From Lingula anatina (lineage: Eukaryota; Brachiopoda; Lingulata; Lingulida; Lingulidae), in NCBI RefSeq assembly GCF_001039355.2, contig NW_019775658.1:451846-515845 (forward strand): 64,000 nucleotides of DNA, written 5' to 3'. The notes beneath the pieces were generated by a model. It worked only from the letters and a program-made list of their open reading frames with translations. It made no database searches and was not told the origin of the DNA. Position numbers and translations under genes: made by a program. The first letter of the stretch is position 1. Each line of letters opens with the position of its first letter. Of the stretch, positions 48,904 through 62,541 are shown one piece after another.

Positions 48904-49675
48904 AAAAATAAACATTAATTTCAGTTAAATGGGTGTAGGTTTTTAAACCGTGGGAAAAGCGTGAATGGTTATTTAAGTTTTAGAGGTATAGAAAGAGACT
49001 AAAGAGTTGAGACTTTAACTATATGATCTCTAGACTGCTGTTTTTCACAGGAATGTTTAACATTGCTGCGATGTCATTGTTATCGTTTCTTTTAACGGTT
49101 TTCATTTAATCTAGATATTTCATATTTTGAAACAGTTTTAACCGATATACTGTATATTTTCTATTTATTGGGAAAATGTTTGTAAAAATAGTTAACTGGA
49201 AATTATAATGATTAAGCGTGCAAAGCAATAGATCATATTGATTTTCATTTTGCAATTACACGTCGTTACTTAACTTTTTTTCTTCTTTGGTGCTCAACGT
49301 TTATACGACTGATTTTGTATATGTCAGTTCTAACAGGGACACATTTCTCTTTCATATTGTATATTCGCATTTTTTGTGCTTTATTGTGCATTTTCTATCA
49401 TATTTTTATTTTGTTCATGTAAAGCATCTTCTTTTCCTTCTTTATTTCACAATCTCTGTTTTACTTCTTGGTGAACATCATGGTCTACGCAAGCTCACAT
49501 CAAAACATCTAATATTGCTCTCTAACGAACCATATTACATACTTGTGTTTTGAAACGCTACACTTTAATCTATCTTTCCCCCAAAATAAAACAAACACCA
49601 GCTAGGCATGTAATAAAAATGTTATTTCTATACTATTAAAACTGGGGTATTGATACTTTTGCATTGTATAATATT
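48904..49675. other. No gene seen
   Basis: AT-rich. The F- and L-rich plus frame at 49287-49553 is compositional. Confidence 0.5.
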
Positions 49676-49748
49676 ATTATATAATATAATATAATATAAT
49701 ATAATATAATATAATATAATATAATATAATATAATATAATATATAATA
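49676..49748. repeat. (ATAAT)n pentanucleotide array
   Basis: About 13 units of TATAA/ATAAT, bounded by ATATTATTATA and TATAATATTATA inverted ends. Confidence 0.9.
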
Positions 49749-50801
49749 TTATAAATTGTATAATTGTATAATACACTGTGTAAAACATATAATTCTTATG
49801 TTATAAGATTAAACTTTTCGTTTTCTACAGAAAAATAAAGCTGTACCTTAGAGAGCTTTCGGTCTCTCCGTAACCTTCTTCATTGTATTTTACTATGAGA
49901 CTGAGCACTATTCACTAATGTATTCAGTAATAGTGCTGTCTTTTATGAGCGACAATCGGCATTGGCTTTAATAGGGGGTGTCATTTTAGAAAAACTATTT
50001 ATTTACTAATGGACATGGGTTTTAAAATGCGTTCAACAACACATGGACTTAGAAAGATAGGTTCTTATTCGTATATTGTGCAAAAATTACTGCACATGTT
50101 TAAGGACGCGTTAAAGAGGGCCCCTGATTCTGTGGTGCCCTGTTGTAAGGGGGTAACTATCCTTACAGATTATTATTATTATTATTATATAGTGAGATGG
50201 CAATGTTGCTTGATCATTTCAGTTGTTTTGCTCTGAAGCCGCCACCAGCTCGAGTCAAACCAATTCGTGTTAATTGATTTGATGCTAATTATAGTAATAA
50301 TTTATTGAACACTTAACTTAATATTCAACAGCTCTTAAAACTACCGTCACCATACTGCGTAAGCTTAAAAAGAGACAATGTGATACAATTTAATAACGTT
50401 TCTTTTGTAAATTATATCGTTAAAATATTCTATATTTTGTATTATACTGTAAACTTTCAACGTTTTGTTCCCTGTCCTTGCAAAAACTGTCTACACTTGT
50501 GAATACTGCGGGACCCAAGTTACTATATATTTAAATCTGTAAGTGTAATGGTTTTTCTCTCCTTATGTCTTTTCGTGACGTGCTGCCCCTATAAGTTGAT
50601 TTATCATCGAAATACATTTGATTAGCATATATTGATAAATACAAATTATTTGGAGAATCCACTTATTTCATTGGATGTTTATTATTATTTTTCATTCTTT
50701 AAGATTTCTTTTTGTAAAGTTTGCATGCACTATTTTAAGATATTTTAAAGGTTTATTCTATAAATTCATATGCCATGTGTGACACTACCTGTTTTCCTTA
50801 A
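49749..50801. other. No gene seen
   Basis: A plus frame at 50009-50236 (GLRKIGSYSYIVQKLL...FKDALKRAPDSVV) is moderately protein-like but has no splice signals. It is followed by a TTA array and is not called. Confidence 0.35.
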
Positions 50802-51178
50802 ACTTTTATTGAGCCATGCAGTTAATTATTTTTATTTGCTTGTTTGTTAATTAAGAGAACGTATAAATAAATAGGTTATTGAGAAACAAATATCCTTCAA
50901 AGTATGCTGTAATACACGGGATGCTGTTATGTACTTGACTGAGTATCTTTTACATTGGTTGTTTTTAATTTTTATTGAATGGTCTATTCNACTTTTATTG
51001 AGCCATGCAGTTAATTGTTTTTATTTGCTTGTTTGTTAAAAAAGAGAACGTATAAATAAATAGGTTATTGAGAAACAAATATCCTTCCAAATATGCTGTA
51101 ATACACGAGATGCTGTTATGTACTTGACTGAGTTTTTTTTTACATTGGTTGTTTTTAATTTTTATTGAATGGTCTATT
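50802..51178. repeat. 188-bp direct duplication joined by a single N
   Basis: Copy 1 (50802-50989) and copy 2 (50991-51178) both start ACTTTTATTGAGCCATGCAG and end TTATTGAATGGTCTATT, with only a few differences. The N at 50990 lies exactly at the junction. Confidence 0.85.
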
Positions 51179-51264
51179 ATTTATTTTTGTCACCACCTCT
51201 ATCCGTGCTACATGTACGTATACAGACTAATATTTTTGTATGTATTTTTGTATGTTTTTTTTAA

Positions 51265-51681
51265 TTATTGTTTTTCTTTTTATCAAGAGCTTATAAAATA
51301 TGTGGGTATTACCTCCAATATTTCTGTGACTGTCAGTCACCATCATCAGGGAGTAAATGACTAGGGTCATTTCACCTGGAATGAAAATCCAGGTCAATTG
51401 CCCCTAATCACTGGTCTTGTGTTGTAACTGTTACATCCTCCCCCCGGGGCTCCTCTGCATCCCTCTGGAGCACCGTGAGGTAGATAGCTAGTAGATCATA
51501 TCCCCCTGTCTGTTCAGGTCTGGTTGTTTGGTCCTGATTAGGGGCAATTGACCTGGATTTTCATTCCAGGTGAAATTACCCTAGTCGTTTACTCCCTGAT
51601 GATGGTGACTGACAGTCACAGAAATATTGGAGGTAATACCCACATATTTTATAATCTCTTGATAAAAAGAAAAACAATAAT
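51265..51681. mobile_element. Foldback element with about 140-bp inverted arms
   Basis: The left arm (51265-51408) starts ATTATTGTTTTTCTTTTTAT and includes GTGGGTATTACCTCCAATAT and GACTGTCAGTCACCATCATC. The right arm (51541-51681) is its near-perfect reverse complement ending AAAAAGAAAAACAATAAT. The 132-bp loop is GC-richer, with CCCCCCGGGGCTCCTCTGC. The same peptide, KYVGITSNISVTVS, appears on both strands only because of the palindrome. No transposase is present. Confidence 0.8.
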
Positions 51682-53969
51682 TTAAATTGATACATACAGA
51701 GCTAATGAAACTGTTCTCCAGATATTTTTCTCTGTTTTTCGAGTTTAATAAAATTATGGACACCATGTTTTGGGCGAAGAAAGTAACGGAAATAATATCA
51801 GAATATGGATTTTTTTCTATTCAATTCACAGAGATATCAAAGGAAATTTGGCCACAGATGACAAAAGAATTTTATTCTTACGTATTCTAATGGGCTCATA
51901 CAAAATAAAGTGTTTATTCTGCTTGAGTATTGAAAAAATCGTAACTTGATAGGTCCCCATGCAAAAGACTCGCACAATGCGTTTCATGAAAATATTTTTC
52001 AACCTAACTAGGACTTCCGACTAGTCTGTCTTAAGACCAGTTTGTATAGCTGCCTACCGACAGAATAAAGCAGCAGGAATTTTGTCGCCGCATTCTCATA
52101 AAAAACGAGGGTGGCGCGAATAAGCACCATGAGCGCTTTACCTGCATAATGATACAGGGATGTTTTTATGTTGATTTAAAACTATAGTGCCGTCTGTTAC
52201 TGTCTGGAAATGAAACTATATCCACTGTGGGATTATACCCTTTATGGTGCAATTGTAAGGATAAGATTATTTTTGCTAAAAGTTATATAAAAGAGAAAGG
52301 GATACTCGACATAAATGGCAAATCAGCTGAAGAGAACTATTTTCTTCCTCTACAAACACGTGTAGGAAAGCTAAAGGATAAAGTACAATGTATAAATTAC
52401 GTTACTTCACGCTTAGCTCTTTTTCATTAAGTGTTTTGTGATTTTAGGCCAAATAAAGTCCTTTTCCCTCCATTTTTGCTGAAACTTAAATTATATCTTC
52501 AAGTTGTAAATGATTTACCATGCATGATTATCATTCATATGATTATATTTAACTGAATGTATTATTAATTCGTACTTTGTGTATTAGTCAAAGTACAAAT
52601 GTCAGTAAAATGACATTTTCAACTAACAACTATATGATTCTGTTGTATTAAAAAAAAACAGGAAATTTCTGACAATAAAGAAGCCTCAGAGATTCCTCTA
52701 AATTCATGCACACATAAATGTTTACTTTTATGACTTTTCCTTTAAACTCACATTATAATTCTTAATAAATCAAAGCAATGCTAATGCTAGATTGATATTT
52801 TGAAATGGAAAATATGTGAGATCCGATCTCAGAGGGACCTTTTTACAAACATTGCGTACAGTAATTTAATTTTTTTTTTGTGGCAAAATAAACAATAAAG
52901 CAATGTTGAAATTCTCGTAAAATAACTTTTTTAAGATCGAAGATAAAAGTTAATTTTAAATAAATGATATAAACTTCACCAAAGATTAGTCACGAGATAT
53001 TTTGACGAACCCTTATGCATTTGGTGATTTTTATATTTCGTGAAATATTCCTATGGTCTAAAACTATCGGGGAAAATGTCTTACCAAAATATTCAGACAA
53101 TAACAAAAGCTTTTACAGGGATTACTGTGATGATGAAAGTATATAGATGTATCATCAGCTTATTCTGAGAGCTATTTTAAAGCAAGTTGAAAGCATGAAA
53201 TAAAAAAAAAGATGATTTTGAGCGTGTATGTCAACCAACATCCACTCAAAAAATTAACTCTCTCAAATATTTCCACATTTTTATCTGAGTTTAGTAGCAG
53301 AAAGAAATCAGTGTATATCAATGAGTATTTCATGTTTACTCCATCAATAATAGAAAGATGTTTTCCAAGTGCACTGTTGAATATTTATATTGAAACATGA
53401 AATAAAGGGCTCTGGAAGAGTCTTAATATATGCAAACAGTTTGACTTTGATAGGCACGAAATAAACAGATGCTAAATTTCAAACGCGTAAAAATGCTTCG
53501 GAAATGAACAGCAATTTGCAAATATCAAAATTATATCACCCGATTGTGAATAGAGAATTTTTCATGCAGCGATGAATATTTCATATGTTTTATCATATTG
53601 ATGTAAAAAGCAGAAGAAAAGATTCAGCTTGTTCCGCACTGTATACAATTTCCTCCGGGTAGACATGGGTGAGCCCGTAGAATGAGACTGAAAATTCCCA
53701 AAATTGCCGAAATCAATTGCAAATTTGCTGTATTTCCCAACAGCTGAGTCCAACAAGTCTTTCATGTGACCCTATAGACACCCCAGACCTTTAGGAGTTC
53801 GAAATTTTAGCTTTTATTTGAAATAAAAAATGCCATTCAAAATACAGGCGGCTGTGGTTGTGCTGCTAGGTAAATGGACATATTTTTATCATTTACTATT
53901 TCTTTGCCATGTTTTGCCACTGCGTTAAAGGAATATGAGTTTTTGTGAGCCCTCGCAAAAGTGCTAAAC

Positions 53970-53970
<1 letters not shown>
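51682..53970. other. Intergenic, no firm gene
   Basis: A 67-codon plus frame at 52227-52430 (KDKIIFAKSYIKEKGILD...) and a minus frame at 53765-53562 containing GSPMSTRRKLYTVRNKL after an acceptor-like GGAATTTTCAG are noted but unsupported by paired splice sites. Confidence 0.3.

Positions 53971-54022
<52 letters not shown>
53971..54022. repeat. (TAA)n microsatellite
   Basis: About 17 TAA units. Confidence 0.95.
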
Positions 54023-54023
<1 letters not shown>

Positions 54024-55336
54024 TCTTTTTAACCACTGTATATAAATTACAGAATACAATTGAAACGAAATTTGTTAGACCATCTTAGGTTTAAAAAAGA
54101 TAACATAATATATACAATATTTAGTGTTTAATAACCTTACCTGTCTCTTACATCCTGACGTAGTCGCCTTGTTATTTATAGTAAACACACGTTTCTGTAT
54201 ATCTCAAGTAGCGAGGGTTACATGATTACAACACCACAGACTGCCTAACCAGAGGCATCACTTTCCTGTGTAACATATGCAACCATATGAAAATGATTAA
54301 GATCTGCCCCAGCGCGGTTTACATGTATGAGTTAGTTAAAATAGTGTCTGTCATTTTTAAACTCTGAATCTGGGTCAGTTGCATATTTGTTTTTCGAAAT
54401 TTACAACCTAATTTAAAATGTTTATTACCGGGCTATATATAATGAGTATTTTGATCCCGTGACAGAATCATGTGCATATATTTTTCGCATATTTACCCTT
54501 AAGAGACAACGAGTGCCTATGTAAAGCGTAATTCTGTGTAATCCAAGGCAGAGCGTTACACAGGTTGTCCTTTCAAATAGAGAAAAGTGCTAAAATAAAA
54601 TTGGTTGATTGTAAAATAAATGTTAACTGCATATGTTTTATTTTCTACATAAAATTTTGTGACACAGGCATAAAAATGACATGAGAGATGTTATATTTTA
54701 GAGATTTGACATTTATATTCTTGTATGACCAATGCCAGCTTCCAGAACATTATCTAATGTTTTGTAGGCAAGCGCGAATTCTAAGAACATTTTACTTCAG
54801 CCTTCTTTACTCAATGTTAAAGCCTTCTCTGAGTCATCTGTTTTTTTTTTTTTTTCAAATATCTTCATTTAAACGTCTTATGCATGACACGAAGTGCTAG
54901 TATCAAATGAAATGAAATAGGCTTGTATTTAAATTCAAAGATTTGCACTTTACTCCCTTGTCTAATGATATCCATGGGCACAAACACAATCATGAGAAAC
55001 ACCTGGTTTCGAACGCATTCACATTGCGGTAGATGGGATGAGATGTTTGATAGTTTCCTGATCAACTTGAAGGCAACTATAAAATGTTGTCCTTCTTATC
55101 CAGTTTTAACAACAAGGTACATGTAAAAAGTTAGAATAAATCTCCAATAATTAAATGCAAATATGGCAAAATCATAACGAATTATATCTTCATACCCAAA
55201 AAAGATGTTTCCAAGCATGACTTTAACATCTAAGTCTTACCAAGCACTACATGTATTTAATCAAACTGGGGTAAACCGTATGTTATCAGTCATTAAATAG
55301 GACGCTGACCTGAGTTGGTCTGTTTGCTGAACCACT
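54023..55336. other. Upstream region of the sulfotransferase gene
   Basis: No exon is seen. An ATTAAATAGG word near 55293 could be a weak TATA-like element about 40 bases before the start codon. T tract near 54839-54855. Confidence 0.35.
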
Positions 55337-58745
<3,409 letters not shown>

Positions 58746-59764
58746 TTATTTGCTTGTGAGGTACATTGATGGTGCAGGCCGGTTAAACAGATAGATGAGG
58801 ACAATTGAGGACAATGATGTACGACGAGAATTTAAAGAACGAAAGAAGTGATGATGGACAGAAACAAGAATTTGGTTTAAATACAAAATAACTATTTTCT
58901 CTAAAGAAAATAATCGGACGCTTCACCAGCTTCTCTTGTATTGTGACCTCTGGTTCTACTCACATGTAGCTGCTTTGGGAATATTGCATTTTAGTGTGAG
59001 AGTTGTAGGTGTAATTAACATATTAAGCAATGCATGGACATCCATTTGCAATTCTTTAAATTCATCAATATGTCACTGCATGCATTATAAAACAAATATT
59101 TCTACATTTCAAAATAACAACTCTCAAAATTTCAATTAATACAACAAATCAATACACATAGTACATGTTCCAATGTTATTAATTTCACTTTCAATCAATT
59201 ACACACTAAACCCACTAAACTGTGTGTGTGGATATTCACTAAATTTCTAAGAACTAATGACAGCAAATAATATACAAGTACCGTGTATTACAGCTGCACT
59301 TGTGCCTTAAGTACAAGGTGAAAAAGTTTTAAGTGCACGTGTATTACAGTATGTATATCCTGTGGTTTATAAATGCCATCAAAGGTGGAAACACCCGGTA
59401 AAGGTGATACAATTCCGTAAGTGTTCATAGTTCATTGTAAAATTAAAGACGCGTCTACAAATACTGGCACCCAAAGTAAGCCATGGAAATATCTACATTG
59501 AGTACATTAACATTTGAGAACATTAAGCGCAGCAAGTAAATGAAAAGCTCTCAGTGGCGTCACCTTCAAGGGGAGCCTTTGCCGTACCTTTCACACTCAG
59601 ATATATAATGTGTATTAACAAGCGTAAGGCCCGGTCTTTAAACAACCTGCTGTAGAAATGTTCCATCTGCAAAAAGTCAAATAAGAAAAAAAGAAGAAAA
59701 CAGAAAAACAATGAATATAGGACACTTAGAACTGCGTAGCCGTGCTGGAGGTGAAAATGGCAGT
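58746..59764. other. Convergent 3' regions of the sulfotransferase and the GPCR
   Basis: No exon is seen. No canonical AATAAA was found close downstream of either stop codon, so neither transcript end can be placed. T-rich minus frames here are not credible. Confidence 0.4.
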
Positions 59765-60791
59765 TTATTGGAGAATCTGTATAATTGTGCGACTGAAGCT
59801 CTCTTTAAAAGTGTTGTGCCGACTGGCGAAGATGTACGGGTTCAAAAACATGGAGCAGAACGATGGAACATAGCACAGCTCCACAATGGACGGTGAGATC
59901 GTGAACCATATCTGAGACACTGACAGGACAAGAAAAGGAACAGTTGACAGGAGGTAGATGGCGGTCAAAATAGAACTGGTCATAGCCATATCTGATATAA
60001 AATGTGCCGCGAGGGGCGCATTGCGCACGTCATTGGTCATCTCGTGTTGTCTGGACAAATCATACTGTGTATTTCTATAGTAGTGGGCACCTGGATCGTG
60101 AGGAGTATTGATGAAGTGCACTGAACTGCTCCAATGGGTGATGGGGTGTATAAAATTGCGCATGCGCCTAGCTTTAATGGTAAGATATCCATAGGAGCAC
60201 GTGCATGTTATCAGAAGTACAACTAACGCAGGGACGAAGACAAACAGAAAAATATAGGGTAATATCCCTCTGAGATCAGGCACATCTTCCCTGCTCTTAC
60301 AGGATTTAACGAAGATCCCATCATCTCTGGGAAAAACGACAAAAAATATCGAAATGCTAAGTATCCAAAACAACACTAATATCACGATTGCAGTTTTCTT
60401 TGACATACTCTGCTTCTGTCTCTGGACAGCGTGCACCCTAATAATGCTGATGGACATTAACATACATATGTTCATGAAATTATAAGCGCCTGCTATGGCA
60501 GCGCTAAACCTGCACGAATAGTCTCTGAAGTCCCCGGGACTGATGTACCTTGTAGCAAGAAATACCGGAACGCCTATCCCGCACGTTGTGAGGTCTGCTA
60601 AGGCCAAATTAGCGTGGAAAATGTTATGGACAGTCCGGAACTTTGGGTGAGTACGGATGATGTGTATAACGAGAGCATTTCCAGGAACGCCAAAGAAGAA
60701 CGCACAAAAGGATATCGCCAGCGACACCGCTCGAATAAGGTCTTCGGCATATTGTTCCATCCAGCCGGATTGTTGCACGGGGGAAGGCCTT
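59765..60791 (-). CDS. Rhodopsin-class (class A) G-protein-coupled receptor
   Basis: Seven hydrophobic spans are visible. Using the 348-codon frame from 60811: TM1 about 28-50 with GN at 44-45; TM2 64-86 with LALAD (D73); C100 before TM3; TM4 139-161; C171 in loop 2 as disulfide partner; TM5 183-209; TM6 276-300 with P292; TM7 308-330 with NPYIF (N324-F328), an NPxxF variant of NPxxY. The DRY site is IRV (I124, R125, V126), so the acidic residue is lost while Arg stays. Minus-strand sequence before 60791 is GTTTTTTTCTGTTTCAG, a clear acceptor, so the ATG at 60811 probably lies in an intron. Translation would start at ATG 60760 (MEQYAEDL, 331 aa) or in an upstream exon. Subfamily and ligand are not assigned. 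No N-glycosylation site is seen before TM1. Confidence 0.88.
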
Positions 60792-60981
60792 CTGAAACAG
60801 AAAAAAACCATTCAACTAACGTGTTATCAAGTTATTGAGATTTTACGAATAAAATAAAAGACTAGCACATTTTTTATTTTTAATTGAACCAGCCTCGATA
60901 AGTTAGATCGGTCATTAAAGACAGTCTCAGCGCGTTAAACCCTTAAAATAGCACGAAAATGAATTTTCCTGGAAATCTCAC

Positions 60982-61150
60982 CAATTTCCCCATAATGACC
61001 AAGGTATATCCTATCCAAAACCGTTCAGAAAATGAAGCTACCTAATACCATTTTTAAGTTCCATTAAATAATAAAAGACAACTCGTCTTAAATACTCAGC
61101 TACCACCTCACAGTACGGCTTCAGAACGCGCAATTTCTCGCTAAGTCTCG
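60982..61150 (-). other. Possible 5' exon of the GPCR gene
   Basis: On minus, a donor (AAATTG followed by GTGAGATTTCC) ends a possible exon at 60982. With the acceptor at 60792 it would give a 190-nt intron. Joined to the TM exon, the upstream frames do not give a clear longer N terminus, so this exon is best read as 5' untranslated, with translation from 60760. The upstream limit is a guess. Confidence 0.35.
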
Positions 61151-61218
61151 CGGTTTACTATGAATGAAGTACTACGGCTGAGACCCGGATGTTACTATTT
61201 GGCGCCAAAACAGCAAAC
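61100..61218. promoter_or_regulatory. Candidate bidirectional promoter with an E2F-like palindrome
   Basis: The interval between the GPCR 5' exon (minus) and the 61219 gene (plus) is short and CpG-rich, with CGCGCAATTTCTCGCT and GTCTCGCGG. TTTGGCGCCAAAA at 61198-61210 is a palindrome carrying the E2F core TTTGGCGC on both strands, nine bases before the plus-strand ATG. Shared control of both genes is inferred from layout only. Confidence 0.4.
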
Positions 61219-61430
61219 ATGGCTCAGACGCGCGTCAAGTCTGAAGAGGAGAGCGACAAAAGGGGACGAAAGAAAATAGCCACTCCAGTTCGAAAGATAC
61301 GAAAGAAAATTAGAGACAGACGAAGAAGCACTCAGACTGTGTATGTTGGGAGGGAGGTGGGGCGGTGGAGGACACTTAAAGCTGAGTTAGGACTCACATA
61401 CGAGGCAATGGCGAAACTACTCCTCGACAC
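61219..61430 (+). CDS. First coding exon of an unidentified basic protein
   Basis: The ATG at 61219 has a strong context (CAAACATGG). It opens MAQTRVKSEEESDKRGRKK, followed by a lysine/arginine-rich stretch RKIRKKIRDRRR (about 26-36), then YVGREVGRWRTLKAELGL and a short helix-like YEAMAKLLLD to residue 70. It ends at a consensus donor, ACAC followed by GTGAGTATG, in phase 2. The basic block suggests nuclear targeting. The W-x-x-L-K-x-x-L-G-L...A-K-x-L-L-D pattern resembles the N-terminal segment of many invertebrate zinc-finger-type predicted proteins, but that is memory of a pattern, not a family assignment. An in-frame ATG at 61189 would add MLLFGAKTAN, has a poorer context and overlaps the E2F-like site. 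No later exon is certain. Confidence 0.6.
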
Positions 61431-62160
61431 GTGAGTATGCGCTTCACAGGTCTCAAGTGTGTCTGATTATCATATTATCCTGTTCACAATAAATGACAAT
61501 ATTTGTGCTCATACAAAGTTGGTTACGTGTATAAGAGCGTTTTGGGCTTTACGTTGTCTATTTTTGATCGGTACATGTACCGAAAAGATGGACAGGCGGC
61601 ACTTACATGTCTGACAAGTTTCGCTGTGTAGTCGTGACGTCTATCTCATTCTGACTGAAGCCTGCTGTGATTGGTCGTAAGCGTGGGAAAATCGAGGTCG
61701 TGACCTTGAGCCGGAAGTACTTCTGGCTGTGCTCCGAAATCATGATAAATAGTTTTCGTTTTCTAATTCTTTATTCTAGTTGTCTTAACAGGACTTTTAT
61801 GACCCAGACTTATTAATATAATAATAAACAATCTCACAAAACACAAATCTGATCAAAGTTTTACATAGAACCTGCTTCTATACATTAATCTAACCCACTG
61901 AGACTGTCTTTAAGTTTTTCTGTCATGCTTTCACTACAGAACAGAACCCTCCGATACTTCCCTTAATAGCGCTGGAATATTTTAATGATTTGAGATGAAA
62001 ACAGCATCGCTATCCATTACTCATTAATGTACAGCATGCATTGCTCATTAAAGGGGGCCCGATTCTAAGTATCTACACAGCCGACGCTAACGACAGTATT
62101 CTACTCAATTGTTTTATATTTGAGTTTAAAACTTTGAACAAAATACCTGGAGATTTCCAG

Positions 62161-62293
62161 ACCCGGGTCGGGGTTCTTAAACTTGAGAGTCAGTTCCTTC
62201 TCGTATGGGCTGGTCAGGCACTACCAACGTCCTGTATGTGTGCTTCATTCAATGTGGGGATCCGGTGTCTGCAAAAGAATAAGTGTTATTTGA
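62161..62293 (+). CDS. Possible exon 2 of the 61219 gene (weak)
   Basis: An acceptor CTGGAGATTTCCAG ends at 62160. Joined in phase to the donor at 61431, the frame continues T-PGSGFLNLRVSSFSYG, then LVRHYQRPVCVLHSM, and stops at 62291-62293, for a total of 114 residues. A different frame across the same stretch is also open for 86 codons, and no homology supports either. The true second exon may lie outside the window. Confidence 0.18.
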
Positions 62294-62408
62294 GAAAGTA
62301 AGCCAAAAAGGCCGTAGTTTTCAGTCAGTTATTCTAAATAAAATAAATTATCATCGTAATGCTTTTGGTTTTGATTTTGCATGAACATTCATTACTGTGA
62401 ACTTTCAC

Positions 62409-62480
62409 CATTGGGACTTTTTAAAGCATAAAAGCTATTGTATATCAGTTTGACATACAATAGCTTAAAGTCTCCCAATG
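62409..62480. repeat. Palindrome abutting the GPCR-derived fragment
   Basis: The left arm contains CATTGGGACTTT (62409-62420) and AAGCTATTGTATATCA (62432-62447). The right arm (62451-62480), reverse complemented, reads CATTGGGAGACTTT then AAGCTATTGTATGTCA. The left arm has an 11-bp insertion. The right arm ends at the base before the GPCR-like fragment. Confidence 0.8.
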
Positions 62481-62541
62481 CGACTGGCGAAGATGTACGG
62501 GTTCAAAAACACGGAGCAGAACGATTGAACACAGCACATCT
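62481..62541 (-). pseudogene. Fragment matching the TM7 segment of the GPCR
   Basis: On minus it encodes EMCCVQSFCSVFLNPYIF and then ASR, against ELCYVPSFCSMFLNPYIF and ASR in the receptor at 59820-59881. Over about 62 nt there are four substitutions and all four change the residue. The frame then runs IGRL into a stop inside the palindrome. Upstream of the match the sequence is unrelated, and TAATCAG precedes it like an acceptor. It is either a duplicated scrap or a terminal exon of a decayed paralogue. The rest of such a gene is not seen nearby. Confidence 0.6.

Noticed and set aside
51149-51766. Two frames on opposite strands sharing KYVGITSNISVTVSHHH
   Set aside because: The identity results from the foldback palindrome, not from a gene.
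60792-60811. ATG at 60811 as the GPCR start (MVFFCFRRPS)
   Set aside because: The codons are the pyrimidine tract and AG of a splice acceptor; the coding exon more likely begins at 60791.
60915-61913. 15-bp inverted match TAAAGACAGTCTCAG / CTGAGACTGTCTTTA about 1 kb apart
   Set aside because: Too short, with no matching flanks or target-site duplication; the first exon of the 61219 gene lies between. Probably chance.
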